NCBI GenBank assembly: GCA_913055655.1
Contig: CAJXKA010000001.1
Span: 744,842 to 808,841 of the forward strand
Length of the DNA: 64,000 nt
Direction: 5' to 3'
Source: an uncultured Oceanospirillales bacterium
Lineage (GTDB): Bacteria; Pseudomonadota; Gammaproteobacteria; Xanthomonadales; SZUA-36
This document shows, one piece after another, positions 17,245-27,502 of the stretch (its first letter is position 1; each line of letters begins with the position of its first letter). The notes under the pieces are model-generated. The model saw only the letters and a program-made list of their open reading frames with translations. It did no database searches and was not told the DNA's origin. A program made the translations under genes and the position numbers.

Positions 17245-18387
17245 ATGGTTTCAGGCGGACGACACGAACAGGCTGGGCACTGCGCACTGGTGCTGCCGGG
17301 CGGCGGCGCGCGCGGCGCCTACCAGGTGGGCGTGCTCCGCGCGATCGCCGAGCTGTATCCGGCCGGCCATGGCCCGTTCAACGTGGTCTGCGGCACATCG
17401 GCCGGCGCCATCAATGCCGCCGTCGTGGCCAGCCACGCGCATGAATTCCCGGCCGGCATCGAACGGCTGGCAGAGTTCTGGGGCAGCATGTTCTGCGATC
17501 GGATTTACCGCACCGATGCCCTGACGGTGCTGGGTTCCGGACTGCGCTGGGCGCTGGGCCTGGGTTCCGGTGGACTGCTGGACGTGGCGCCCAGGGCGCT
17601 GCTCGACAACGCGCCACTGCGGGAATTCCTTGGGCGTACCCTGCAACTGGAAGGCATCGACACCGCGATCGCCGAGGGCGCGTTGAGAGGCGTGGCGGTG
17701 ACCGCTTCGGGCTACACCCGCGCGGGCGCCGTGAGCTTTTTCCAGGCCGCGGAAGGCGTCGAGCCCTGGAGACGGCATCGGCGTGAAGGCGTCGCAGCGC
17801 GCCTGGGCGTCCCCCACCTGCTGGCCTCGGCCGCATTGCCGATGATCTTTCCCGCGGAACGGCTTGGGGATGAGTGGTTCGGCGATGGTGGCATGCGCAT
17901 GTCCGCGCCGCTCAGCCCGGCGATCCACCTGGGGGCTGACAGGATCCTGGTCATTGCCACGCGCGATGAGCACCCGGACCCGGAGCCCACCGCCCCCACG
18001 CGTTATCCGCCACCGGCGGAAATCGCCGGCTACCTGCTGGACACGATCTTCATGGATACGCTCAATGCCGACCTGGCCCGGCTCAACCGCGTCAACCGGA
18101 CTTTATCGCTGATTTCGGAAGAACGGCGTACCGAGACTCATCTCAACTACATCGACACGCTGGTCATCCGCCCGAGCCGGGACCTGCGCGACGTGACGGC
18201 CGGGCACGCCGTCGACATACCCTGGGCCGTGAAACTCTTGCTGCGCAGCCTGGGTGGCTGGGGACGTGACTGGCGAATGGCCAGTTACCTGCTGTTCGAA
18301 GCGCCGTATTGCCAGGCGTTGATGGAACTGGGCTATGCCGACGGCATGGCCCAGCAGCGCCGGATCCGGGACTTCCTGGGGGGCTGA
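17245..18387 (+). CDS. Patatin-like phospholipase
   Basis: Serine acyl hydrolase with the patatin Ser-Asp dyad: oxyanion motif GGGARGAYQVG (about 19-29), nucleophile Ser52 in GTSAG, and catalytic Asp in FGDGGMRMSAP. The C-terminal part fits long bacterial patatins that include a DUF3336-free extension (LNADLARLNRVNRTL). Length 380 from ATG 17245, which follows GGCGGGCAC; the frame also opens at GTG 17188, adding 19 residues with no similarity to the family. No signal peptide is visible, so a cytoplasmic or secreted-by-other-means enzyme. Divergent from the MoxR gene. Confidence 0.88.
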   Translation: MVSGGRHEQAGHCALVLPGGGARGAYQVGVLRAIAELYPAGHGPFNVVCGTSAGAINAAVVASHAHEFPAGIERLAEFWGSMFCDRIYRTDALTVLGSGLRWALGLGSGGLLDVAPRALLDNAPLREFLGRTLQLEGIDTAIAEGALRGVAVTASGYTRAGAVSFFQAAEGVEPWRRHRREGVAARLGVPHLLASAALPMIFPAERLGDEWFGDGGMRMSAPLSPAIHLGADRILVIATRDEHPDPEPTAPTRYPPPAEIAGYLLDTIFMDTLNADLARLNRVNRTLSLISEERRTETHLNYIDTLVIRPSRDLRDVTAGHAVDIPWAVKLLLRSLGGWGRDWRMASYLLFEAPYCQALMELGYADGMAQQRRIRDFLGG

Positions 18388-18403
18388 TCAGGGGCCGCGG
18401 ACG

Positions 18404-20908
18404 CTACCCGGTGTCCGTCCCGCCAGCCTCCGCCGCGGTTGTCGGCGGTCGGGGCGAGGCGGGCCGGAATGGCGACGTGTCGAAGCCCTCGATATGGGAT
18501 TTCGGGAAATCATCCACGGCGATGACTTTTGCCGCCGCTTCCTGGGCCAGCCTTACCGCGGTGGCCTGCTCCTCGGTGATCACGCCGCTCTCCACCGCGC
18601 GTTTCACCAGGGAGGCGTAATTGTCGATCGTGACGCTTTCTTTCAGAGCATTGCGGATCGCGTGTTCGGCATCGGCTGATTCCAGCACCAGGTGAAAGGC
18701 GTTGAGCACCCGGCCGGCGGCATCGTCGGCGTCGGACAGGAACACGCCCTCGGTGACTCGCTCGCGGCTCCCGGTTTCGGCCAGGATGAGCTTCGCGGCC
18801 GCCTGGGCGACACTGTCCGCCGGTGGCCGGTAGGGCAGGCCCAGCGGGAAAACCACGAACTTCAGCAGGCGACCGACGCCCGGCAGCGGGAAGTTCTGCA
18901 ATACGCCCAGCAGGCTCTGCTGGATCGTGTACAGGCTGTCGTCCAGCGCCCACTGCACCATTGGCAGGTCGGCTTCCGGGCGGCCGTCGTCCTCGAAGCG
19001 CTTGAGCACCGAAGAGGCCAGGTAGAGATGGATCAGCGCATCGGCAAAGCGTCCGGACAGGGTTTCGCGAAACTTGAATTTGCCGCCCAGCACGAGCAGT
19101 ACGGAGTCGCCCAGGTAGGCGAAGGCCGCGCTCATACGTGTCAGTTGCCGGTAATAACGCGCCGTGCGTCCGCGTACCGGTGATCCGGTGGCGTGGGCGC
19201 CCGTCAGCCCAAGGACGAACGCCCTGACCTTGTTGCTGATCACGTAGCCCACGTGGCAGAACAGGGCGTGGTCGAAGTCGCGCCTCGACTTGCCGCTGGG
19301 CGGCGCACCGGCGGCACGCATTTCCTTCAGCAACCACGGATGGGCCCGGATGGCGCCCTGGCCGAAAATGATCAGCGAGCGGGTCAGGATATTGGCGCCT
19401 TCCACCGTGATCGAAATCGGCACGGCCTGGTAGGCGTGCGCCAGGTAATTGTTGGGCCCGGTGATAATGGCCTTGCCGCCGTGGACGTCCATGGCGTCGT
19501 TCAGGGTCTGGCGGTTGCCCTCGGTGAGCTGGTACTTGACGATGGCGGACAGCACGCTGGGCTTTTCGCCTTCGTCCAGTGCCACCAGCGTCAGTCGCCG
19601 CGCCGCGTCCATGCGATAGGTACGACCCGCGATGCGGGCCAGTGGCTCCTGGACGCCTTCGAACAGGCCGATGGGCAGGTCGAACTGCTTACGAATGCGG
19701 GCATAGGCGCCGGTCAGCAGCGCCGACATCTTGCCGCCGGCGGTGCCCAGTGCGGGCAGCGAAATGGCCCGCCCGGCCGCCAGCGACTGCATCAGCATGC
19801 GCCAGCCCTGGCCGACGCGCGCCTGGCCGCCGATGACCCAGTCGATGGGGATGAACACGTCCTTGCCGCGGGTCGGGCCGTTCTGGAACACCGAACCCAC
19901 CGGCATGTGGCGATTGCCGATTTCAACGCCCGGGGTATCAACCGGGATCAGGGCGCAGGTGATGCCCGGCTCCGGGTCCTCGCCCAGCAGCCCGTCGGGG
20001 TCCAGTGCGCGGAACGCCAGGCCCAGCACCGTGGCCACCGGCGCCAGCGTGATGTAACGCTTGTTCCAGTTCAGCCGGAAACCCAGTACCTGTTCGCCCT
20101 CGTGCTCGCCCATGCAGACCACGCCCGTGTCCGGCATGCCCGCGGCATCCGAGCCCGCAGTGGGGCCGGTGAGGGCGAAGCAGGGGATGTCATCGCCGCT
20201 GGCCAGGCGCGGCAGGTAATGGTCCTTCTGCGCATCGGTGCCGTAATGCAGCAGCAGTTCGCCCGGCCCCAGCGAATTCGGCACCATGACCGTGACCGCC
20301 GCGGTCAGGTTGCGGCTGGCCAGTTTCATGACCACGGCGGAATTGCCCTGGGCCGTGAACCCCAGGCCGCCATAGGACTCGGGGATGATCATGCTGAAGA
20401 AGCGATGCTTCTTGAGGAACCTCCAGATGGGCGCGGGCAATTTGCGGTAGTGGTCGCAGATTTCCCAGTCGTCCAGCATCCGGCAGAGTTCTTCGACGGG
20501 GCCGTCGAGGAAGGCCTGCTCGCGTTCCGGCAGGGAAGGCTTCGGCGTCTTGAGAAGTCGCCGCCAGCGCGGCCGGCCGCTAAACAGTTCGGCGTCCCAC
20601 CACACGGTGCCGGCGTCGAGCGCCTCGCGCTCGGTGTCCGACATCTTCGGCAGGACTTTGCGGAACAGTGGCAGCAGCCGGTTCGAGATCAGCAGGCGGC
20701 GCAGCGGCCGGATGGCGAAGCCGAGCAGGGTGACGGCCAGGATGCCGTACATCCAGCGGAACCAGGAGGGCGTGTAGTAGACCTCGCGCAGTTCCGTCAG
20801 CACCACGGTGATGGCGACCAGCACGGCCACGCAGATGCCAAGCGGGATTCGGTTGTAGGCAAAAACCATCAGCGTCAGGACGATGATGGCCAGGAACAGA
20901 AGCGTCAT
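18404..20908 (-). CDS. fadE: Acyl-CoA dehydrogenase FadE
   Basis: First oxidation step of fatty-acid beta-oxidation. The roughly 834-residue protein has the FadE architecture: N-terminal membrane segments (about 1-65), acyl-CoA dehydrogenase core with FALTGPTAGSDAAGMPDTG and MDVHGGKAIITGPNNYLAH, and the C-terminal DUF1974 domain. ATG 20908 (MTLLFLAIIVLTLM) is preceded by GGGGA; in-frame ATGs at 20920, 20935 and 20938 are alternatives. It faces ndk divergently. Partner genes fadI/fadJ-like (30436-33688) and fadD (47682) are elsewhere in the window. Confidence 0.94.
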   Translation of the reverse strand: MTLLFLAIIVLTLMVFAYNRIPLGICVAVLVAITVVLTELREVYYTPSWFRWMYGILAVTLLGFAIRPLRRLLISNRLLPLFRKVLPKMSDTEREALDAGTVWWDAELFSGRPRWRRLLKTPKPSLPEREQAFLDGPVEELCRMLDDWEICDHYRKLPAPIWRFLKKHRFFSMIIPESYGGLGFTAQGNSAVVMKLASRNLTAAVTVMVPNSLGPGELLLHYGTDAQKDHYLPRLASGDDIPCFALTGPTAGSDAAGMPDTGVVCMGEHEGEQVLGFRLNWNKRYITLAPVATVLGLAFRALDPDGLLGEDPEPGITCALIPVDTPGVEIGNRHMPVGSVFQNGPTRGKDVFIPIDWVIGGQARVGQGWRMLMQSLAAGRAISLPALGTAGGKMSALLTGAYARIRKQFDLPIGLFEGVQEPLARIAGRTYRMDAARRLTLVALDEGEKPSVLSAIVKYQLTEGNRQTLNDAMDVHGGKAIITGPNNYLAHAYQAVPISITVEGANILTRSLIIFGQGAIRAHPWLLKEMRAAGAPPSGKSRRDFDHALFCHVGYVISNKVRAFVLGLTGAHATGSPVRGRTARYYRQLTRMSAAFAYLGDSVLLVLGGKFKFRETLSGRFADALIHLYLASSVLKRFEDDGRPEADLPMVQWALDDSLYTIQQSLLGVLQNFPLPGVGRLLKFVVFPLGLPYRPPADSVAQAAAKLILAETGSRERVTEGVFLSDADDAAGRVLNAFHLVLESADAEHAIRNALKESVTIDNYASLVKRAVESGVITEEQATAVRLAQEAAAKVIAVDDFPKSHIEGFDTSPFRPASPRPPTTAAEAGGTDTG

Positions 20909-21051
20909 GGGGTTCCCCATCGTGGGCCGGCCCATCATAGGATTTGCCCTCGGAGCCGGTCAAGCGGCCGCGCCGTGCTTCGCCCGACATTGCAGACAGG
21001 GCGTATGAACTTTAAAATTACCGGGTTTTTACCGGCCGTTTCGGATTAGAC

Positions 21052-21079
21052 TTGAAGCGGAATTAACATTTTGTAAAAC
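21052..21079 (+). promoter_or_regulatory. Possible ndk promoter
   Basis: TTGAAG (21052-21057) and TAAAAC (21074-21079) with a 16-base spacer lie just upstream of ndk in an AT-rich 195-base divergent region. The -10 is a poor match, so the call is tentative. Confidence 0.3.
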
Positions 21080-21102
21080 AGTTTATTACGAGGAATTTCT
21101 AA

Positions 21103-21525
21103 GTGGCAGTCGAAAGAACCCTGTCGATCATCAAGCCCGACGCCGTGGCGAAGAACATCATCGGCAAGATTTACACCCGTTTCGAGAACGCCGGCCTGAA
21201 GGTCGTGGCGGCGAAAATGGCGCACCTGGACCAGGCGAAAGCCGAAGGTTTTTACGCCGTTCACCGCGAGCGTCCTTTCTTCAACGACCTGGTCGCGTTC
21301 ATGACCTCGGGTCCCGTGATGATCCAGGTGCTGGAAGGCGATGACGCCATCGCGAAGAACCGCGAGCTGATGGGCGCCACCAACCCGCAGGAAGCGGCGC
21401 CGGGCACCATCCGCGCCGATTTCGCCGACAGCATCGACGCCAATGCCGTGCACGGCTCAGACGGGCCGGACACGGCGCGCACCGAGATCGTGTACTTCTT
21501 CGGCGAAGACGCGCTGGGCGCCTGA
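21103..21525 (+). CDS. ndk: Nucleoside diphosphate kinase
   Basis: Transfers the gamma-phosphate between nucleoside di- and triphosphates through phospho-His117 (NAVHGSDG). The 140 residues are standard length; KPDAV and the C-terminal ALGA fit the family. The start is GTG 21103 behind ACGAGGAA. It leads the conserved ndk-rlmN-pilW-rodZ-hisS run; rlmN begins 9 bases after the stop. Confidence 0.97.
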   Translation: MAVERTLSIIKPDAVAKNIIGKIYTRFENAGLKVVAAKMAHLDQAKAEGFYAVHRERPFFNDLVAFMTSGPVMIQVLEGDDAIAKNRELMGATNPQEAAPGTIRADFADSIDANAVHGSDGPDTARTEIVYFFGEDALGA

Positions 21526-21534
21526 GGCACGACG

Positions 21535-22644
21535 ATGTCCGGCGAGACCACCCGCATTAACCTGCTGGACCTGGACGAACCGGGTCTGCGCGAGTTTTTC
21601 GTCTCCATCGGCGAGAAACCGTTTCGCGCGCAGCAGATCCTGCGGTGGGTCTATCACCACCAGGTCAGTGATTTCGAGGAAATGACCGACCTGGGGCTGG
21701 CATTGCGACAGAAACTGTCAACGCTGGCCGAAGTGCGGCCACCCGAAGTGGTGTCCGAGCAGGTCTCGACTGACGGCACGGTGAAGTGGTTGATGGGTCT
21801 CCCCGGCGGCAACGCCGTGGAGACCGTTTTCATCCCCGAGCCGGGACGCGGCACATTGTGCGTGTCCTCGCAGGTGGGCTGCGCGCTGAACTGCAGCTTC
21901 TGTTCCACCGGCGCCCAGGGCTTCAACCGCAACCTGTCCACCGCCGAGATCATCGGCCAGGTCTGGCAGGCCGCGAAGGCGCTGGGGCATGAACGCAACG
22001 GCCGCCGGGTGATCACCAACGTCGTGATGATGGGCATGGGCGAGCCGCTGCTGAACTTCGACGCCGTGGCGCCGGCCCTGTCGCTGATGCGCGACGACCT
22101 GGGTTTCGGCCTGGCCTCGCGCCGCGTCACCGTCAGCACCGCGGGCCTGGTGCCGGGCATTCGCCAGCTGAAGGATACCGTCGACGTGGCGCTGGCCGTA
22201 TCGTTGCACGCGCCGGTCGATGACCTGCGTGAAGAACTGGTGCCGCTGAACCGCAAATACCCGATCGCCGAACTGATGGACGCCTGTCGTGATTACATCG
22301 ACGGCAAGCACAAGCGTTCCATCACCTTCGAGTACACGCTGATGGACGGCGTGAATGACAGCCCGGAACACGCGCGCCAGCTGGTCCGGCTGTTGCGCCG
22401 TGTACCCAGCAAGCTCAACCTGATTCCGTTCAACCCGTTTCCCGGCACGGACTACCGTTGTTCGTCACCGGAGCGGATTGAGCAATTCCAGGATATCGTC
22501 CGCAAGGGCGGGTTGATCGCCACCGTGCGCAAGACGCGCGGCCAGGATATCGACGCCGCCTGCGGGCAACTGGCCGGCAAGGTCCGTGACCGAACCCGGC
22601 GCAGCGAAAGGATTCGCCTGCGACAGGCCACGGAGGCCAACTGA
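21535..22644 (+). CDS. rlmN: 23S rRNA A2503 / tRNA A37 C2-methyltransferase RlmN
   Basis: Radical-SAM enzyme that methylates C2 of adenine in 23S rRNA and some tRNAs. The cluster-binding motif CALNCSFC uses Cys116, Cys120 and Cys123; the SAM-binding GMGEPLLNF and the C-terminal AACGQLAG with the methyl-carrying cysteine are present. Length 369. Located between ndk and pilW as in Pseudomonas. Confidence 0.97.
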   Translation: MSGETTRINLLDLDEPGLREFFVSIGEKPFRAQQILRWVYHHQVSDFEEMTDLGLALRQKLSTLAEVRPPEVVSEQVSTDGTVKWLMGLPGGNAVETVFIPEPGRGTLCVSSQVGCALNCSFCSTGAQGFNRNLSTAEIIGQVWQAAKALGHERNGRRVITNVVMMGMGEPLLNFDAVAPALSLMRDDLGFGLASRRVTVSTAGLVPGIRQLKDTVDVALAVSLHAPVDDLREELVPLNRKYPIAELMDACRDYIDGKHKRSITFEYTLMDGVNDSPEHARQLVRLLRRVPSKLNLIPFNPFPGTDYRCSSPERIEQFQDIVRKGGLIATVRKTRGQDIDAACGQLAGKVRDRTRRSERIRLRQATEAN

Positions 22645-22647
22645 GAA

Positions 22648-23424
22648 ATGACAAGAAATATGCTTCGTAACATATTGATTGCATTGTCCGGAGCCCTGCT
22701 TTTAGGTTGCGCCAGTACCCCGGACACGGACACCATGGGCGGGTCAACCGACCCGGCACGCCGCGCCGCGGAGATCAACACCCGCCTGGGCACCGAGTAT
22801 ATGAGCCGCGGCCAGTATGAAATCGCGCTGGAGAAACTCAAGCGTGCCATACGCTCTGACAGCGACTACGCGCCGGCACACACGGTCATCGCAGTGCTGT
22901 ACGAACGCATTGGCGAGTACGAACTGGCCGGCGACCATTACCAGCGTGCGGTCAAGGCGAGCCCCGACAGTGGTGACGCCAATAACAATTACGGCGCCTA
23001 CCTGTGTCGCAACGGCAAGAGCCGCGAGGCGGACCCGTATTTCCAGAAAGCGCTGGACGACCCCTTTTATCGCACTCCGGCGGTCGCATTGGCGAACGCC
23101 GGGTCCTGCGCGCTGCGTCACGGCGACATGGACGCGGCGGAAAACTATTTGCGACAATCACTGAAGTACGATGCCGCGTTCCCGGACGCATTGCTGTCGA
23201 TGGCCGGACTGAGCTACCGCAAGTCGGACTACCTCCGGGCGCGCGCCTTCCTGCAGCGATATGAGGCGACGGGTTCGACCTCGGTAGAGGGCCTGATGGT
23301 GGGCTACCAGGTCGAGACACGCCTGAACAATCCGGAGGGTGCGCGCGAGTACCGTGACCAGATTGTTGATCGTTACCCGAATTCACCGGAAGCAGAACAA
23401 GTTCGCATGGGTACACCTGGATGA
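22648..23424 (+). CDS. pilW: Type IV pilus assembly lipoprotein PilW/PilF
   Basis: Outer-membrane pilotin-type lipoprotein that promotes PilQ secretin localisation. The signal peptide ends at a lipobox (LLLGCAS, Cys21), then TPR units cover most of the 258 residues (NTRLGTEYMSRGQYEIALEKL and NNYGAYLCRNGKSREADPYF are two). The 3' end overlaps the rodZ-like start by four bases. Together with pilZ at 44964 it implies type IV pili in this organism. Confidence 0.92.
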   Translation: MTRNMLRNILIALSGALLLGCASTPDTDTMGGSTDPARRAAEINTRLGTEYMSRGQYEIALEKLKRAIRSDSDYAPAHTVIAVLYERIGEYELAGDHYQRAVKASPDSGDANNNYGAYLCRNGKSREADPYFQKALDDPFYRTPAVALANAGSCALRHGDMDAAENYLRQSLKYDAAFPDALLSMAGLSYRKSDYLRARAFLQRYEATGSTSVEGLMVGYQVETRLNNPEGAREYRDQIVDRYPNSPEAEQVRMGTPG

Positions 23425-24344
23425 ACGAAGAACAACAAGACTTGATTCCAATGAGCCCCGGCGAGCGTTTACGCGCCGGCCGCGAGGCCCGCAAGCTGAG
23501 CGAAGAGCAGGCCGCGCGCCAGCTCAAGTGCAGTGTCGAGGTCATCCGGGCGATTGAGAACGATAACCAGGCCCGCCTCGCGCCGGTCTATCGCAAAGGC
23601 TTCGTCCGGTCCTATGCCGAGTTCCTGGGTATCGACCCGGCACTGGTGCAGTATGCGACCGACGAGGTCAGCGAAGACGCAACGGCACTGCGCTCGGTTT
23701 TCCCCGAAGCGCGCGCCGTGCAGTCTTCAGACCGCTGGTTGCGTGCGGCCAGTTACGCACTGGCGTCCCTGCTGGTGGGTACGCTGGCCTGGCAGGTCAC
23801 GCACGAAGCGGCCCGCCTGGCCGAGCTCGACGGCGAGGATGCGGCTGTCGCCGGCACCATCGCGCCGGCAGGCAGTTCAACGACGTCCACCGGTTCCCAT
23901 GTGACCGCATCGGTCGTCGCGCTGGAATCACTGCGCCCGCCGCCAGGTGCAACGGCCGGGGCGGGCCGACAGGCCTGGAAGGCGATCGATGAAGGCATGA
24001 GTGCCAACGGCCTTGCCGATGGCGAGCATCGCCTCGAACTGCGCGCATCGGCCGACAGCTGGGTGGAAATTGTCGGTCGTGACGGCCGGCAGCTTGAGCG
24101 CGACCTGGTTCGGGGGGGCGAGACCCGCGAATACCAGGGCGCCGGTCCTTTTGATATTTCCATCGGGCGATCTTCGTCCATCCAGATGTTCCTGGATGGC
24201 GAGCCGGTCGACCTGGTGTCGCACACCCGCGAGGATGTCGCCCGTCTGCGACTGGACCCGGAAGCCTTGCCGGAAGAGCCGGTCGAAGAATCCATCGAGG
24301 CAACACTTGAAGATGCGCCGGCCACGCCGGTACAGGAATCCTGA
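23421..24344 (+). CDS. rodZ: RodZ-like cytoskeletal protein (HTH + DUF4115)
   Basis: Bitopic membrane protein linking MreB to the cell wall machinery. An N-terminal Xre-type helix-turn-helix at about 12-75 (GERLRAGREARKLSEEQAAR), a membrane segment at about 108-125 (LRAASYALASLLVGTLAW), a Ser/Thr/Ala linker and a C-terminal DUF4115 beta domain (LELRASADSWVEIVGRDGR) form the 307 residues. It starts on the pilW stop (ATGA). The next gene is hisS; ispG, which usually lies between them, is missing. Confidence 0.9.
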   Translation: MNEEQQDLIPMSPGERLRAGREARKLSEEQAARQLKCSVEVIRAIENDNQARLAPVYRKGFVRSYAEFLGIDPALVQYATDEVSEDATALRSVFPEARAVQSSDRWLRAASYALASLLVGTLAWQVTHEAARLAELDGEDAAVAGTIAPAGSSTTSTGSHVTASVVALESLRPPPGATAGAGRQAWKAIDEGMSANGLADGEHRLELRASADSWVEIVGRDGRQLERDLVRGGETREYQGAGPFDISIGRSSSIQMFLDGEPVDLVSHTREDVARLRLDPEALPEEPVEESIEATLEDAPATPVQES

Positions 24345-24347
24345 GAC

Positions 24348-24363
24348 GGCCGCCAACGCGGCC
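24348..24363. repeat. 16-base hairpin repeat, copy 1 (rodZ-hisS gap)
   Basis: GGCCGCCAACGCGGCC forms a 6-bp stem with a CAAC loop and recurs identically at 44911-44926. It lies in the 36-base gap between rodZ and hisS. No T-run follows, so a terminator is unlikely; meaning unknown. Confidence 0.4.
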
Positions 24364-24380
24364 TTCCACGCCATAAACCC

Positions 24381-25655
24381 ATGAGTTCATCGCCCCGTTC
24401 CATTCGCGGAATGCACGATATTCCGCCTGCTGAAATCGCGACCTGGCAACGCTTCGAGCGCGAGGCGCGGGCGGTGCTGGGTGGCTACGGTTTCGAGGAG
24501 ATCCGCACCCCGATTGTCGAGAAGACCGAGGTGTTCACCCGTGCCATCGGCGAGGCCACCGACGTGGTCGAGAAGGAGATGTACACCTTCGAGGACCGCA
24601 ACGGCGACAGCCTGAGCCTGCGACCGGAAGGCACCGCGGGCGTCGTTCGGGCCGCACTGCAGAACGGGTTGCTGTACGCGGCGCCCATCCGGCTCTGGTA
24701 CATGGGGCCGATGTTTCGCCATGAACGGCCACAGAAAGGCCGCACCCGGCAGTTTCACCAGGTGGGCGCGGAGGTATTCGGAGCGCCCGGCCCGGATGTC
24801 GACGTGGAACTGCTGGCCATGGGTGAGCGCTTGTGGAAGCGCCTGGGCCTGGCCGATGTAACGCTGGAGCTGAACAGCCTGGGCAACGCGGACGAGCGTG
24901 CGGCCTACCGCGAAGCACTCGTCGACTACATGGCGGCATTCCGGGACGAACTCGCGGATGATGCGCGTGAACGCCTGGAGCGGAACCCGTTGCGGATTCT
25001 CGACTCAAAGGACCCGGCCGTCCGTGAGCGACTGGAAAACGCCCCCGTGCTGACGGATTTCCTCGGCGACGAATCGCGCGCGCACTTTGACGGACTGCGC
25101 GACCGCCTGGACCGCCTGGGCATCGAGTACCGGGTGAATCCGCGCCTGGTGCGCGGGCTGGATTATTATTGTCACACGGTGTTCGAGTGGGTCACCACTT
25201 CGCTGGGCGCGCAGGGCACGATCTGCGCCGGCGGGCGCTATGACGGCCTGGTGGAGTTGCAGGGTGGAAAACCCTGGCCGGCCACGGGTTTCGCCATGGG
25301 GGCGGAACGCATCGTCGCGCTGATGAACGACGCCGCTGAAACCGCACCGACCGCGCCGCACGCGTACGTGGTGGCCGTCGGTGACGAGGCGGCGCCCGAG
25401 GCCATGGTGCTGGCAGAGCGCCTTCGTGACGCCAATGAAGCACTGCGCGTGCAGCTGAACGCCGGCGGTGGCAGTTTCAAGGCGCAGTTCAAACGCGCCG
25501 ATCGCAGCGGCGCACCGTTGGCGCTGGTGCTGGGCGACGACGAAGTCGCCAGTGGCACGGTGGCCATCAAGCACCTGCGTGAAGATCGACCCCAGGAAAC
25601 CGTTTCCCGGGAACAACTGGATAAATGGTTCGACGCCTGGCTGGCGTCGGCGTAA
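24381..25655 (+). CDS. hisS: Histidine--tRNA ligase
   Basis: Class II aminoacyl-tRNA synthetase of 424 residues. The N-terminal [11 protein letters not shown], motif 2 ([19 protein letters not shown]), the histidine-specific [13 protein letters not shown] and motif 3 ([10 protein letters not shown]) are all present, followed by the C-terminal anticodon-binding domain. Eighteen bases separate it from yfgM. Confidence 0.97.
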   Translation: MSSSPRSIRGMHDIPPAEIATWQRFEREARAVLGGYGFEEIRTPIVEKTEVFTRAIGEATDVVEKEMYTFEDRNGDSLSLRPEGTAGVVRAALQNGLLYAAPIRLWYMGPMFRHERPQKGRTRQFHQVGAEVFGAPGPDVDVELLAMGERLWKRLGLADVTLELNSLGNADERAAYREALVDYMAAFRDELADDARERLERNPLRILDSKDPAVRERLENAPVLTDFLGDESRAHFDGLRDRLDRLGIEYRVNPRLVRGLDYYCHTVFEWVTTSLGAQGTICAGGRYDGLVELQGGKPWPATGFAMGAERIVALMNDAAETAPTAPHAYVVAVGDEAAPEAMVLAERLRDANEALRVQLNAGGGSFKAQFKRADRSGAPLALVLGDDEVASGTVAIKHLREDRPQETVSREQLDKWFDAWLASA

Positions 25656-25672
25656 TACGAGAGTAGAGTCAA

Positions 25673-26323
25673 ATGGTTGAAGTGTACGATTCGGTAGAAC
25701 AGAGTGAGCGCGTCAAGGGCTGGCTGCGCGAGAACGGTGGCGCCATTGTCATGGGCCTTGTGCTCGCATTCGGCGGTCTTTTCGGTTTCAAGCAGTGGCA
25801 GGTGTGGAACGAGAGCAAGTCCCAACGCGCCTCGGCCGAGTACGAGGTCATGCTCGAGCAACTGGAAAACGAGCGCCTGGACCCGGCGGTCGCCAATTTC
25901 GAGACACTGAAATCTGACTTCGGCGGCTCCGCGTACACGGCGCTGGCCGCGCTCAGCATGGCGCGCGCCCGGGTTGAATCCGGGCAGGCAGACCTGGCGG
26001 AAAGCCTGCTTGAATCCGTGATGTCTTCAGGTGAACCTGCACCCATCCGGGTGATTGCCCGTGAGCGCCTGGCCCGCCTGAAGATTGACCTTGGCGAGCC
26101 GCAGGCGGCGCTGGACCTGCTCGATGCCGCACCCACGGATACCGGTTTCCAGTCCCGTTTCGCGGAGATCCGTGGCGACGCACTGGCGGCGCTGGGTCGC
26201 AACGAGGACGCGGTGGCGGCCTACACCGAGGCCCTGGAGCTGCAGGAAACCGGCGTCGGATATCGTCCGCTCCTGGAGATGAAGCGCGAGGCCCTGGAAG
26301 CCGACGCGGGAGCGAACTCCTGA
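25673..26323 (+). CDS. yfgM: YfgM-like ancillary SecYEG translocon subunit
   Basis: Bitopic inner-membrane protein with a cytosolic N-terminus, membrane segment at about 23-39 (GAIVMGLVLAFGGLFGF) and periplasmic TPR-like helices (216 residues in all). In E. coli YfgM associates with SecYEG and PpiD and passes substrates to periplasmic chaperones. The stop overlaps the bamB start by one base (TGATG), as expected from the conserved gene order. Confidence 0.93.
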   Translation: MVEVYDSVEQSERVKGWLRENGGAIVMGLVLAFGGLFGFKQWQVWNESKSQRASAEYEVMLEQLENERLDPAVANFETLKSDFGGSAYTALAALSMARARVESGQADLAESLLESVMSSGEPAPIRVIARERLARLKIDLGEPQAALDLLDAAPTDTGFQSRFAEIRGDALAALGRNEDAVAAYTEALELQETGVGYRPLLEMKREALEADAGANS

Positions 26324-27486
26324 TGCGCCGCAGCCTGGCGACACTGTTGATCATGGCCCTGGTGCTACAGGGCTGTAGCTGGTTCAAGAGCTGGGGCGGT
26401 GACCCCAAGCCCGGTGAACCCGCTGACCTGGTGGAATTCGAACCGACGCTGGACACCGACGAGATCTGGTCATTGAGCGTCGGCGAAGGTACGAAGCGCG
26501 GCACACAGCAACTGCGCCCCGTTTACCGGGATGGCGTGCTCTATGTCGCGGGCCACGAGGGCGAGCTGACCGCCGTTGACGCCGCCAGCGGATCGCGCAT
26601 CTGGCGGTTGAAGACAGAGCTGCCGTTCAGCGGTGGCCCGGGCGTCAGCGATGACCTGTTGCTGGTCGGAACGGAGAATGGCGAAATCCATGCCTTTACA
26701 CCGTCCACCGGGACGCCGGTCTGGATCGCCCGTGTGTCATCCGAAATCCTGGCCGCGCCGACCGAGGCCGACGGCATCGTCGTGGTCCGGTCCATCGATG
26801 GCCGCGTGTTCGGCCTGGACGCCCGCAACGGCCGCCGGGTCTGGGTCTACGACCACAGCGTGCCGCTGCTGACCCTGCGCGGCAATGCCAACCCGTTGAT
26901 CCGCGCGGGCATCGTCTACCTGGGCTATGACTCCGGTGAAGTCGTGGCGTTGCGCCTGGATGACGGCAGCCTGGTCTGGGAGCAGGCCGTGGTCACGCCG
27001 GAGGGCCGCAGCGAACTCGACCGCCTGGCGGACGTTGACGGCCAGATGGCCATCGTGGCGTCCGACCTGCTGGTCAGCAGCTACAAGAGCCGCCTGTCTT
27101 CGCTGGCCGCGGATTCCGGCCGCCTGCTGTGGTTCAAGGATATCTCATCGGTCACCGGGGTCTCGGTGCTGCGCACGCACCTGGCGACCAGCGACGCGGC
27201 CGGCCATGTCTGGTTGCTGGACCGGCGAAACGGCACCACGCTCTGGAAGCAGGATGCCCTGGATAACCGTAACCTCACCCGTCCGGCCATTTACGGCGAT
27301 TACGTTGTCGTGGGTGACTATGACGGTTACCTGCACTGGATTGACCTGGAAACCGGTCACTTCGTCGCCCGCGACAAGCTGGGCGGCAAGGGCTTTACCG
27401 GTGCGCCGCTGGTGATTGGCGACACGCTCTACGTCTACACCCAGAAGGGCAAGCTGACCGCGCTCCGGGCCGGCGCCCCGCTCTAG
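26323..27486 (+). CDS. bamB: Outer membrane protein assembly factor BamB
   Basis: Lipoprotein of the BAM complex. The signal peptide ends in a lipobox (LVLQGCSW, Cys18) and an eight-bladed PQQ-type beta-propeller follows, visible as repeats with DAASGSRIWRLKTELPF and DARNGRRVWVYDHSVPLL. Length 387 is normal. Sixteen bases separate it from der. Confidence 0.96.
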   Translation: MRRSLATLLIMALVLQGCSWFKSWGGDPKPGEPADLVEFEPTLDTDEIWSLSVGEGTKRGTQQLRPVYRDGVLYVAGHEGELTAVDAASGSRIWRLKTELPFSGGPGVSDDLLLVGTENGEIHAFTPSTGTPVWIARVSSEILAAPTEADGIVVVRSIDGRVFGLDARNGRRVWVYDHSVPLLTLRGNANPLIRAGIVYLGYDSGEVVALRLDDGSLVWEQAVVTPEGRSELDRLADVDGQMAIVASDLLVSSYKSRLSSLAADSGRLLWFKDISSVTGVSVLRTHLATSDAAGHVWLLDRRNGTTLWKQDALDNRNLTRPAIYGDYVVVGDYDGYLHWIDLETGHFVARDKLGGKGFTGAPLVIGDTLYVYTQKGKLTALRAGAPL

Positions 27487-27502
27487 GCACCGGCAAACGC
27501 CC

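Noticed and set aside
19193..21049. A 618-codon plus-strand open frame opposite fadE
   Set aside because: Low-complexity His/Arg/Gln-rich translation typical of antisense frames; fadE is clear on the other strand.
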